Part shown: in pieces, positions 1 to 6,892 of the stretch | How the letters are laid out: every line of letters starts with the position of its first letter | Position numbering within the stretch: the first letter of the stretch is position 1 | Source: an uncultured Opitutia bacterium | GTDB lineage: Bacteria; Verrucomicrobiota; Verrucomicrobiia; Opitutales; UBA953 | DNA length: 17,259 nucleotides | Assembly (NCBI GenBank): GCA_903921665.1 | Contig: CAIXQT010000086.1 | Coordinates: 1 to 17,259 of the forward strand | Direction: 5' to 3' | Position numbers and translations under genes: made by a program | The notes under the pieces: model-generated | The model's input: only the letters and a program-made list of their open reading frames with translations | Database searches by the model: none | What the model was told of the DNA's origin: nothing

Positions 1-379
1 CGAGGATGGCGTTGGCGCCGAGCTTGCTCTTGTTCTTGGTGCCATCGAGGCCGATCATCGCGGCGTCGATGCCGATCTGATCCTGCGCGTCGTGACCGAC
101 GAGAAGGGAGGCGATCTCTTCGTTGACGTTCTCGACGGCCTTGAGGACGCCCTTGCCGTTGTAGCGCTTCTTCGGGTCGATGCCCTTGGCGAAGGACTTC
201 GAGCTCACGTCGCTGTCGCGGAGTTCGTGGGCTTCGTAGGTGCCGGTGGAGGCGCCGGACGGGACGGCCGCGCGACCGCGGACGCCGGAGGCGAGGACGA
301 CATCGACTTCGATGGTGGGGTTGCCGCGGGAGTCGAGGATCTCGCGGGCTTTGATATCAACGATTTGGGTGCTGCTCAT
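1..379 (-). CDS. eno: Enolase, N-terminal part (cut by the window's left edge)
   Basis: Enolase (2-phosphoglycerate to phosphoenolpyruvate, cytosolic glycolysis). The reading frame from the ATG at 379 gives about 126 residues that match the N-terminal capping domain: an early ILDSRGNPT segment, the mobile Mg-binding loop PSGASTG, then YEAHELRD and, at the cut, a SKLGANAIL segment. These are family hallmarks. Full enolases have roughly 420-430 residues, so about 70% of the gene, including the catalytic barrel, lies beyond the left edge. No clear Shine-Dalgarno sequence precedes the ATG (upstream bases TTTTCCATC). The gene lies downstream of tRNA-Val and its hairpin terminator, so it probably has its own promoter within 380-480, although no convincing -35/-10 pair is seen there. 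Confidence 0.97.
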   Translation of the reverse strand, partial: MSSTQIVDIKAREILDSRGNPTIEVDVVLASGVRGRAAVPSGASTGTYEAHELRDSDVSSKSFAKGIDPKKRYNGKGVLKAVENVNEEIASLLVGHDAQDQIGIDAAMIGLDGTKNKSKLGANAIL

Positions 380-483
380 GATGGAAAATGAAGTCCCATA
401 GGGGTAGGGACAAGGAGGGTGGCTGAGCGAGAAAAAAGGTGCGTGGCCGGCCGAACCGTCCTGCGGAAAACCCGCCAAACAAG

Positions 484-514
484 AGCCCCGGACTGGGGTT
501 TCCAGGCCGGGGCT
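484..514 (-). terminator. Hairpin terminator after tRNA-Val
   Basis: Perfect 8-bp stem AGCCCCGG (484-491) / CCGGGGCT (507-514), continued after one mismatch by CTGG/CCAG (493-496/502-505) around a 5-base loop. Read on the minus strand it directly follows the tRNA-Val 3' end and runs into a T-rich stretch (CTTGTTTGG). This fits a Rho-independent terminator separating the tRNA from eno. Confidence 0.65.
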
Positions 515-520
515 TCGAAG

Positions 521-597
521 TGGTGGGGTTAGATGGACTTGAACCATCGACCTCCTGAATGTCAATCAGGCGCTCTAACCAACTGAGCTATAACCCC
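521..597 (-). tRNA. tRNA-Val, anticodon GAC
   Basis: On the minus strand the sequence folds as a full cloverleaf. The acceptor stem is GGGGTTA (597-591) with TAACCCC (531-525), discriminator A (524), and an encoded CCA (523-521). The D arm is GCTCAGTTGGTTAGAGC. The anticodon stem is CCTGA/TCAGG with loop TTGACAT, giving anticodon GAC at 563-561. The T-arm loop is TTCAAGT. The anticodon reads valine GUC/GUU codons. The 3' CCA is encoded in the gene, unlike in the tRNA-Arg at 12352. It follows the Nudix gene with a gap of about 50 bases. Confidence 0.96.
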
Positions 598-646
598 AAG
601 AAAGAGGAAAGTGAACAAAGGGAGGCGACCGCCCTCTGGCAAGCCT

Positions 647-1141
647 TCAATGCACGTCGCCGAGATAGGTGGCCGAACCATCCTTCAAGGCCTTGGCGAT
701 GACCTCCCCCAAGCCCTTGGGAGAAAGGGGGTAATCCGCCAGCCGGGCCAGCGGGAGCCACTCGAAGCCTACCTGACGGCGATCCCGCTCCCTGCCCTCC
801 CCGATCGGGGAAAGGTCCTCGCAGAGGCAATGGAACACGGCCTCGACCTGATGGAAGTGGCCATGGATGCGGTGCATGGCGTGGTTCTTGCCGACGTATT
901 CGCGCAGATACAGGAGACCCTGCGGCACGACCTTAAGTCCGAGCTCCTCAAGGACTTCACGGCGCACGGTGTCGCGTAAGGTCTCGCCATGATTCTGGCC
1001 GCCGCCAGGCAGCACGAGAAACTCCCCTTCTTCCGTGCGGATGCGGACCGTGAGGATATCGCCGTCGCGCAGGATGACGGCGCGAGCCGCGGTCCGGACC
1101 CCGGAGGAAGTGCTACCGGACTGGCGACGAGGAGCGGACAC
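647..1141 (-). CDS. Nudix hydrolase
   Basis: A 164-residue Nudix-fold pyrophosphohydrolase; such enzymes cleave nucleoside diphosphate-X substrates. The 23-residue Nudix box is complete at residues 47-69: G47, then E53, then REVLEELGL at 61-69, so the Mg-binding glutamates E65 and E66 are present. The N-terminal beta strands (AVILRDGDILTVRIR) and the LPGGG segment before the box are typical. The substrate cannot be read from the sequence; the family is broad. The start is a GTG at 1141; no ATG lies between it and the Nudix box, and the first residues (about 1-14) look unstructured, so the true start could be slightly internal. It lies 65 bases downstream of yebC on the same strand and may be read through from it. 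A small GC hairpin with one bulge lies just after the stop, before tRNA-Val. Confidence 0.93.
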   Translation of the reverse strand: MSAPRRQSGSTSSGVRTAARAVILRDGDILTVRIRTEEGEFLVLPGGGQNHGETLRDTVRREVLEELGLKVVPQGLLYLREYVGKNHAMHRIHGHFHQVEAVFHCLCEDLSPIGEGRERDRRQVGFEWLPLARLADYPLSPKGLGEVIAKALKDGSATYLGDVH

Positions 1142-1206
1142 GAGGCCACACTACCCGGACCGGCCGGACAGTGAAGCCGTAAAGCACGAGCGTAATCCCG
1201 CCCAGC

Positions 1207-1947
1207 TCAGGACATGAGCTTCTCGTCGATCTCTTGGTTGCCGTGGACGGCTTTCACGTCGTCCAAGGCCTCAAGGGCGTCGATGAGCTCCAACACCTGC
1301 TTGGCCACGGCGGCGTCGCCGACGGGCACGGGGATGCTGGAGATGTAGGCCAGCTCGGCCGACTCCGGCTTGATGGACTTTTCCTGGAGGGCCTTGGAGA
1401 TGGAATCGAAAGCCGAGATCGGGGACAGCACCTCGAAGTGGTCGCCATTGTTCACGACGTCGTCGGCGCCGGCCTCGAGCACAAGTTCCATGAGGGCGTC
1501 TTCGCCGATCTGGGAAGCGCCGATGAGGAACTGGCCCTTCTTCTGGAAGCTATGGGACACGGCGCCGGTCTGGGCCATGTTGCCGCCGTTGTCATTGAAG
1601 GCCTGGCGGACTTCGGCGGCGGCGCGGTTCTTGTTGTCGGTCGTGACTTCGACGATGAGGCCGACGCCGCCCGGGGCGTAGCCTTCGTAGACGATCTCTT
1701 CGTAAACGACGCCGGGGATCTCGCCGGTGCCCTTCTGGACCGCGCGCTTGATGTTGTCCGACGGCATGTTGGAGGCGCGGGCCTTGTCCATGAGCGTGCG
1801 GAGGCGCGCGTTGGATTCAGGGCTGCCTCCGCCGGCGCGCGCCGCGAGGGTGATTTCCTTGGCGAGCACCGAGAAGATCTTGCCGCGCTTGGCGTCAATC
1901 ACGGCCTTATGCCGCTTCGTCGTGTGCCATTTGCTATGACCAGACAT
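1207..1947 (-). CDS. yebC: YebC/PmpR-family protein
   Basis: A 246-residue cytosolic protein of the YebC/TACO1 family, of usual family length (about 240-250). The N-terminus MSGHSKWHTTKRHK and the following DAKRGKIFSVLAKEI are the family signature; NMPSDNIKRAVQKG and the GPGGV-like YAPGGVGLIVEV segment follow in order. Family members have been described both as DNA-binding transcriptional regulators and as factors relieving ribosome stalling at proline runs; the sequence does not decide between these. The ATG at 1947 is fixed by the conserved N-terminus. Only 22 bases separate it from the yidC stop, so co-transcription with yidC is likely. The region before the ATG is C-rich (CCCCATC) with no Shine-Dalgarno match. 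Confidence 0.97.
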   Translation of the reverse strand: MSGHSKWHTTKRHKAVIDAKRGKIFSVLAKEITLAARAGGGSPESNARLRTLMDKARASNMPSDNIKRAVQKGTGEIPGVVYEEIVYEGYAPGGVGLIVEVTTDNKNRAAAEVRQAFNDNGGNMAQTGAVSHSFQKKGQFLIGASQIGEDALMELVLEAGADDVVNNGDHFEVLSPISAFDSISKALQEKSIKPESAELAYISSIPVPVGDAAVAKQVLELIDALEALDDVKAVHGNQEIDEKLMS

Positions 1948-1969
1948 GATGGGGTGGGGGTTGGAAAAA

Positions 1970-3736
1970 TCAGCCTTTGACCTTCTTCGCCGCAGGCGCG
2001 ATCACCTCGACGTCGGGTTCGTCCTTGGTAAGCCAGGTCTGCAGGATGGTCAACAGGTTCTGGATCGTCATGTACAGTGTGAGCGCGGCCGGCATCGGAT
2101 AGCAGATGACCGGGAAGAGCAGCGTCATCATCAGGAAAATCGTCTTCTGCGAGCTGTCGGCCGAGGGGTTCGGCGTCATGCGCATGGACTGCCACATGGA
2201 GAGACCCATCAGGACCGGGAGAAGGTTCACAGGGAAGCCGCCCACGTGGAAGATCGTGTCGGGCGCCGAGAGGTCATGGATCCAGAGGAACGAATGCAGG
2301 CGCAGCTCGACGGTGGTCTGGAAGGCGGTGTAGAGGCCGAAGAAGATCGGCATCTGGATGAGGATCGGGAGGCAGCCGGCGAACGGGTTGATCTTGTTCT
2401 CGGTGTAGAGCTTCATGAGCTCCTTCTGCATCTTCTCGGGATTGTCCTTATGCTTCTCGCGGATGTCCTGCATCGGCTTCGCGAACTTCTGCATCTTCTT
2501 GGCGGCCTTCATCTGGACGGCGGTCAGCGGCCAGGTGACGAGCTTGATGAGGCAGGTCAGGAGGACGATCGCCCAGCCCCACGACCAGGCGCCGCTCCAG
2601 GCGAGGAGCCAGTGGACGCCGCCGAGGATGGCGAGGAGGAGCTTGCAGATCGCGCCGAAGGAAATGAATCCGAGCAGCTTCGAGAACTGCAGGACGGCGA
2701 CCTGGCCGTCCGGCAGCGCGGCGACGCGGGCGTATTCCTTGGGGCCGACGAAGAAATCGCCTTCGAGGGTGCGGGAGAGGTCGGCGGCGGGGAGCGTCTC
2801 CCAGGAGGCGAAGGCGTGCAGGCCGCGCTTACCGGCTTCGAGGGTCACGGGCAGGACCATGACTTCGGTGCGCGTGCCGCGCGCCTGGGCGTCATGCGGG
2901 TGCAGGATCGAAGCGAAGAACTGGTTACCGGAGGCCACCCAGAGGAGCGGCTTGGCGACGGAGGCGACCGGGTGCTCGACCTGGGCCTTGTGCGCGCCGA
3001 GGCCGAAGAAGCCGCTGGAGTCGGTGAAGACGTCGAGGCCGACGCGCGTCAGATCCTCGCCATCGTAAGCGAGCACCGAGAGGAACTGGTTGGCGGAATC
3101 GCCTTCGGTCGGCTGCCAGCAACCGGTCGAGACCCAGATCGACGGAGCCGGCTTGCCGGCGACGGGGATGACCTTGGTGGCGAAGCGGAGCGAATAAGGT
3201 TCGGTCGTCTCGCCGGCCTTGGGGGCGACGAAGGAGAAGGTGCGTTCGACGCGGGCGCCATCAAGCGAGCCCACGAGGGTGATCGCGTTCGCGGAAGCAC
3301 CCGGCTGGGCGACGAACTCGGTGAGCACCGCTTCCAGCTTGCCGGAGGTCGGGTTCTTGACGGCGAGGGCCAGCGCCGACTCGTCGTTACCGGCGTTGAA
3401 GGTCACGATCGAGGCCTTGGAGACGTCGGCGAATTCCTTCTTCAGCTCGATCTTCGAGATCGCGCCGCCGCGGCTGGTGAGCGTCACCTTGATCTGCTCG
3501 TTCTCGATGACGAAGCTCTTGGCATCGGCGCGGTCGATGGTCTTGGCGACCTGGACGGAGGGCGTCAGCGCCGTGCTGGCCTTAGGCGAGAGCGACGTCG
3601 GCGCCACCGGAGAGGCCGAAACCTGGGCGGCCGGAACGGCGACACCGACAGCCTGAGGGGCGGGCTTGGTCAGGAAGAAAAGGGCGAAGGCGCCGACGAT
3701 GCAGGCCATACCCAGGAAGAAGTTCTTGCGATCCAT
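1970..3736 (-). CDS. yidC: Membrane protein insertase YidC
   Basis: A 588-residue YidC/Oxa1 insertase that folds and inserts inner-membrane proteins, alone or with Sec. The layout is that of Gram-negative YidC. TM1 lies at about residues 6-22 (FFLGMACIVGAFALFFL), followed by a low-complexity Ala/Pro/Ser linker, the large periplasmic beta domain (about 70-335), then the conserved C-terminal bundle from about 352 with a cytosolic helical hairpin (about 405-445). INPFAGCLPILIQMPIF at about 449-465 is the family signature. The start MDRKNFF at 3736 is preferred because TM1 follows at once; an upstream in-frame ATG would add 20 residues unlike the family. The residue matching the essential groove arginine of E. 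coli YidC (R366) is lysine here (K398), a conservative change. The C-terminus is basic (AAKKVKG). yebC follows 22 bases later. Confidence 0.97.
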   Translation of the reverse strand: MDRKNFFLGMACIVGAFALFFLTKPAPQAVGVAVPAAQVSASPVAPTSLSPKASTALTPSVQVAKTIDRADAKSFVIENEQIKVTLTSRGGAISKIELKKEFADVSKASIVTFNAGNDESALALAVKNPTSGKLEAVLTEFVAQPGASANAITLVGSLDGARVERTFSFVAPKAGETTEPYSLRFATKVIPVAGKPAPSIWVSTGCWQPTEGDSANQFLSVLAYDGEDLTRVGLDVFTDSSGFFGLGAHKAQVEHPVASVAKPLLWVASGNQFFASILHPHDAQARGTRTEVMVLPVTLEAGKRGLHAFASWETLPAADLSRTLEGDFFVGPKEYARVAALPDGQVAVLQFSKLLGFISFGAICKLLLAILGGVHWLLAWSGAWSWGWAIVLLTCLIKLVTWPLTAVQMKAAKKMQKFAKPMQDIREKHKDNPEKMQKELMKLYTENKINPFAGCLPILIQMPIFFGLYTAFQTTVELRLHSFLWIHDLSAPDTIFHVGGFPVNLLPVLMGLSMWQSMRMTPNPSADSSQKTIFLMMTLLFPVICYPMPAALTLYMTIQNLLTILQTWLTKDEPDVEVIAPAAKKVKG

Positions 3737-3803
3737 GGAAAGTGAGTGGTTTGGCGTAGGGAACAGCCCGCCCGTGTGCAAGGCACAAGGCATCACCGCA
3801 CCC

Positions 3804-3832
3804 TTAATAAGGGGTTTTAAGGCTCAAAACAA
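3804..3832 (-). promoter_or_regulatory. Possible sigma70-type promoter for yidC
   Basis: On the minus strand TTGTTT (3832-3827) and TATTAA (3809-3804) are separated by 17 bases, matching 3/6 and 4/6 of the consensus. The stretch is distinctly AT-rich in a GC-rich window. It lies in the 124-base gap between the pyrE stop and the yidC ATG, and would give a leader of about 60 bases. The same bases contain a small inverted repeat, CCCTT-aat-AAGGG (3801-3813), which could instead be part of a pyrE terminator. Confidence 0.35.
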
Positions 3833-3860
3833 AGCAAGGGGGCCGAACCGCCCCGGGCCG

Positions 3861-4430
3861 TCACGAACCGGGCTTGGTCGCGGGAAGCTTCGCCAATTCC
3901 GCCGGGACCGCGTCGGCGGCGTAGGTCGGGAAGTTGAGCTCGAGCAGGGACAAGAAAGGCACGCTGAACTTCGTCTGGCCAGCCGACCGATCCACGAGGG
4001 CCGCGATCGCGACCGCGGTGGCGCCGTTGGCCTTCAGGATGTCGAGGCACTCTTGCGCCCGGCCGCCGCGAGTCACGACGTCTTCGGCGACGATGACCCG
4101 CTCGCCCGGGCGGAAAGTGAAGTTGCGGCGCAGGACCAGCTTGTCGTTCTCTTTCTCGGCGAAGACGAAGCGGACGCCGAGCTGGCGGGCGATCTCCTGG
4201 CCGACGACGAGTCCGCCCATGGCCGGAGCCAAGACGGTATCGCAAGGATGGGCCGCGAGCTTGGGACGGAGCAACTCGATCAGCCGCGTGACCTTATCCA
4301 TGTGCTGGCAGACCTGGGCGCACTGGAAGAAATGGCCGCTATGCAGGCCGGAGCGCAGGACGAAATGGCCGGTGAGGAGGGCCTTGGAATCACGGAAAAT
4401 CTGGAGGGCTTCTTCTTGGGACGAGCTCAT
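3861..4430 (-). CDS. pyrE: Orotate phosphoribosyltransferase
   Basis: A 189-residue type I phosphoribosyltransferase. It joins orotate to PRPP to make orotidine 5'-monophosphate in de novo pyrimidine synthesis. The PRPP-binding signature is VIVAEDVVTRGG at residues 112-123, with the paired acidic residues E116 and D117. An LRSGLHSGHFF segment (25-35) forms the N-terminal substrate region, and the flexible catalytic loop contains the KENDKL stretch (93-98). The length suits the family. The ATG at 4430 is chosen because the conserved protein starts here and AAGGG lies about 4 bases upstream, one of the few Shine-Dalgarno-like sites in the window; the frame stays open far upstream to 4997 but that part overlaps the divergent FGE gene. 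pyrE is divergent from the FGE gene, with 106 bases between the starts. Confidence 0.95.
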   Translation of the reverse strand: MSSSQEEALQIFRDSKALLTGHFVLRSGLHSGHFFQCAQVCQHMDKVTRLIELLRPKLAAHPCDTVLAPAMGGLVVGQEIARQLGVRFVFAEKENDKLVLRRNFTFRPGERVIVAEDVVTRGGRAQECLDILKANGATAVAIAALVDRSAGQTKFSVPFLSLLELNFPTYAADAVPAELAKLPATKPGS

Positions 4431-4536
4431 GCTGCCCTTGGTTAAGGCAAAATCAGCCCGCTGGGCGAGGCGATATCCGACCCTCCCAGCAAAAGGTTCG
4501 CCCTGCCTCGGCGAAGGCCTAGAAATACGCCACCCC

Positions 4537-5592
4537 ATGGAAACCAGCGTCAGCCAACAGAAAGCCGCGAACGCCAAAGGGTGGATCATCCTCGCCGCCG
4601 CCGTCCTGATGGCCGCGCCCTTCGTCATGCTCGCGCTGCGACCGGAACCAACCCGCCCCGCCACCGCGGGCATGGCCTGGATTCCCGGCGGAGAGTTCAC
4701 GATGGGCAACGCCAAGGCCGACGAGAAGCACGCCGAGGAAGGCCCCGGGCACGCTGTCGTGGTGAAAGGATTCTGGATGGACGTCACGGAAGTCACCAAC
4801 GCGCAGTTCCTGGCCTTCGTCGAGGCGACCCAGTACGTCACCGACGCGGAGAAGGACCTGGACCCGCGGCAGTTCCCGAAGGCGCCGCCGGAGTTCCTCA
4901 AAGGAGGCTCCCTGCTTTTCAAGAAGGTCTCCGGCGTGAACCCGTTCAAGTGCGGCGTCGGCAACCTTCCGTGGTGGAATTTCACCGCCGGAGCCAACTG
5001 GCGTCACCCGGAGGGCCCTGGCTCCTCGATCAAGGACCGCCAGGACCATCCCGCGCTCTGCCTGACTTATAAAGACGCGCAGGCCTACGCCAAGTGGGCC
5101 GGCAAACGCCTGCCGACCGAGGCTGAATGGGAATTCGCCGCGCGCGGCGGACTCAAGGACAAGCCTTACGTGTGGGGCGATGAAGAACGCCCGGCTGGGA
5201 AGTTCATGTGCAACCACTGGCAGGGCTCGTTCCCCGAGCGTGACAGCGGCGGCGACGGCTTCACTTACGTCGCCCCGGTGAAGTCTTACGCGCCCAACGG
5301 CTACGGCCTCTATGACATGGCCGGCAACGTCTGGGAGATGTGCGAGGACTGGTATGGCCTCGAGTACTACAAGGTCTCGCCCAAGGACGGCCCCGTCGGC
5401 CCCGCCATCGGCCACGACCCCGAGGGCACCGGCTTCGGCCAGCACGTCATCAGAGGCGGCTCCTGGCTCTGCGACGAAGGGTATTGCTTCCGTTACCGAT
5501 CCAGTTCGCGTCAAGGGCTCGATATGCTCACGTCGACGAACCACGCTGGGTTCCGATGCGTGGCGGACCTGCCGGCGCCGGAGAAGAAGTAA
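4537..5592 (+). CDS. Membrane-anchored formylglycine-generating enzyme (FGE/SUMF1 domain)
   Basis: A 351-residue protein. An N-terminal membrane anchor or uncleaved signal spans about residues 16-34 (ILAAAVLMAAPFVMLAL core), followed by a complete FGE-sulfatase (SUMF1) domain at about 45-345. Landmarks in order are the WIPGGEFTMGN opening, FWMDVTEVTNAQF, LPTEAEWEFAARGG, YGLYDMAGNVWEM and VIRGGSWLCDEGYCFRYR. The last holds C312 and C317, spaced like the paired catalytic cysteines of true aerobic FGE (human C336/C341), which bind copper and oxidise a sulfatase Cys to formylglycine. Many SUMF1-domain proteins lack this pair, so real FGE activity is plausible. The anchor suggests action at the periplasmic side. 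The ATG at 4537 is chosen because the anchor follows; no Shine-Dalgarno match is seen. No sulfatase is in the window. It converges with the MFS gene, only 3 bases between the stops. Confidence 0.9.
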   Translation: METSVSQQKAANAKGWIILAAAVLMAAPFVMLALRPEPTRPATAGMAWIPGGEFTMGNAKADEKHAEEGPGHAVVVKGFWMDVTEVTNAQFLAFVEATQYVTDAEKDLDPRQFPKAPPEFLKGGSLLFKKVSGVNPFKCGVGNLPWWNFTAGANWRHPEGPGSSIKDRQDHPALCLTYKDAQAYAKWAGKRLPTEAEWEFAARGGLKDKPYVWGDEERPAGKFMCNHWQGSFPERDSGGDGFTYVAPVKSYAPNGYGLYDMAGNVWEMCEDWYGLEYYKVSPKDGPVGPAIGHDPEGTGFGQHVIRGGSWLCDEGYCFRYRSSSRQGLDMLTSTNHAGFRCVADLPAPEKK

Positions 5593-5608
5593 ACGTTACT
5601 TCTTCTCC
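5580..5608. repeat. 13-bp perfect inverted repeat spanning both stop codons
   Basis: Bases 5580-5592 are the exact reverse complement of 5596-5608, with ACG as the 3-base spacer. Each arm encodes the last residues (E-K-K-stop) of one of the two convergent genes, FGE and MFS. It could act as a bidirectional transcription stop. There is no long T tract after it on either strand, although the 3' arm is pyrimidine-rich. The arm match is seen directly; the role is inferred. Confidence 0.7.
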
Positions 5609-6882
5609 TGGTAATCCAGGTCCTTGCCGTAGGTCTCTTCCATCTTCCAGAGCGCGAGGAAAGCAGAGCCGAAACAAATCACGGCCAGAACGCCGGCGGC
5701 CTGAGGAGCACTGAGCCAAGGGGCGTCCTTGGTCCCTGTCAGCCAGGTGAAGCCGAGGGTGAGCAGCACGAGCGAACCACGGGCGAAATTAGGCACCGTG
5801 GTCGCGACCGTGGCGCGCAGGTTGGTGCCGAACTGTTCGGCGGCGATGGTGACGAAGATCGCCCAGTAGCCCATGCCGAGTCCGAGCAGGAAGATCAGGC
5901 CGTAGAAGCTCGTCGCGGTCCAACCCGTCGTCCCCATCAGGTAGACACCGACGCAGACGGCGCTGAACAGCAGGAAAGCGAAGACGGTCTTGCGACGGGA
6001 CTTGATCAGCTGGCTGCCGAAACCGCTGCCAAAATCGCCGAACGTGAGACCGAGATAGAATAATGCCACCGCGCGGCTAGAGAGAATCGCCCCCTCCACG
6101 CCCATGGCCGGAGCGAAGTGCGAACCGGCCCGCTGGACGAGGATACCGATCATGAACCAGGTCGGGAGTCCGATGAGGATGCAGCGGGCGTAACGGGCGA
6201 ATCGGTCCCGGCTGGTGAAGAGTGCGAAGAAGTTGCCTCGGGACACTGAGCCGGCGGACTCGACGGTCTTGGCATGATGGAACATGCCGGACTCGCGTAC
6301 ACCGACGCGCATCGCGAGGAGGGCGAGGCCGAGACCGCCACCGATGAAGAAGTTCGTCCGCCAGGTGACGACTTCGGCCATGAGACCGGCGACCACCGCA
6401 CCGAAGACGCCGACCGTGGCGACGAGCGCCGTGCCGTAGCCGCGACGCTCCTTGGAGAGCGATTCCGACACAAGCGCGATGCAACCCCCGAGTTCGCCGG
6501 CCAGGCCGATGCCAGCGATGAAGCGCCATGCGGCATAGGACTCGAAGCTCTGGGCGAAGCCGTTGGCGATGTTAGCCAAGGAATACAGGAGGATAGAGCC
6601 GAACAAGGTGGTTAGGCGGCCCATCTTGTCGCCGAGGATACCGAAAAAGATGCCACCGAGGAGCATGCCGGCCATCTGCCACGACATGAGGTCGTGATAC
6701 CACTGCCCGCCCTTGATCAGATGCTCGAGTCCGAGATCGCGGAGGCTCTGCTCTCGCACGGTCATGAACAGCGTGAGGTCGTAGATATCGACGAAGTAGC
6801 CAAGGGCGCCGACGATCACGGCGGGATGCAGGAGATCTTTCCAGAGAGGGCGCGGCTCGGCCGGGAATGCAGGGGTGCTCAT
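5596..6882 (-). CDS. MFS transporter (metabolite:proton symporter-like)
   Basis: A 428-residue polytopic inner-membrane protein with about 12 hydrophobic segments, the normal MFS length. The hallmark motif A, GDKMGRL, lies after TM2 at residues 84-90, and a degenerate second copy (GDFGSGFGSQLIKSRRKT) lies in the C-terminal half. TM1 carries acidic residues (GYFVDIYDL, D32 and D35), and GIGLAGELGG (about 125-133) resembles the motif region of the metabolite:H+ symporter and sialate/benzoate transporter groups. The substrate is unknown. The gene is the last of the minus-strand series, starting 10 bases after the FAD oxidoreductase stop, so it is very probably co-transcribed with it and may move that enzyme's substrate or product. 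It ends in EKK inside the shared inverted repeat with the FGE gene. Confidence 0.9.
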   Translation of the reverse strand: MSTPAFPAEPRPLWKDLLHPAVIVGALGYFVDIYDLTLFMTVREQSLRDLGLEHLIKGGQWYHDLMSWQMAGMLLGGIFFGILGDKMGRLTTLFGSILLYSLANIANGFAQSFESYAAWRFIAGIGLAGELGGCIALVSESLSKERRGYGTALVATVGVFGAVVAGLMAEVVTWRTNFFIGGGLGLALLAMRVGVRESGMFHHAKTVESAGSVSRGNFFALFTSRDRFARYARCILIGLPTWFMIGILVQRAGSHFAPAMGVEGAILSSRAVALFYLGLTFGDFGSGFGSQLIKSRRKTVFAFLLFSAVCVGVYLMGTTGWTATSFYGLIFLLGLGMGYWAIFVTIAAEQFGTNLRATVATTVPNFARGSLVLLTLGFTWLTGTKDAPWLSAPQAAGVLAVICFGSAFLALWKMEETYGKDLDYQEKK

Positions 6883-6892
6883 GACGGCGGGG

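Noticed and set aside
432..459. Run of six Ts (minus strand) after a GGCCGGCC-containing stretch between tRNA-Val and eno
   Set aside because: The palindrome leaves no loop and the flanks pair poorly, so I do not call a second terminator.
1142..1206. Possible hairpin CACT...AGTG with CCGG repeats between yebC and Nudix
   Set aside because: The stem is broken by mismatches and no T tract follows; likely GC-rich noise.
1234..1980. A 248-codon open frame opposite yebC
   Set aside because: Shadow frame; composition is typical of reverse-complemented GC-rich coding sequence.
1946..3745. A 599-codon open frame on the plus strand opposite yidC
   Set aside because: It is the antisense shadow of yidC in GC-rich DNA; its translation is rich in Asp/Glu/Arg/Gly with no recognisable domain, while yidC is unmistakable.
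3934..4536. Upstream extension of the FGE frame over pyrE
   Set aside because: It would be antisense to pyrE; the membrane anchor starts right after the ATG at 4537.
4431..4997. N-terminal extension of pyrE in the open frame up to 4997
   Set aside because: It overlaps the FGE gene, has no similarity to the family, and the normal pyrE start at 4430 has a ribosome-binding site.
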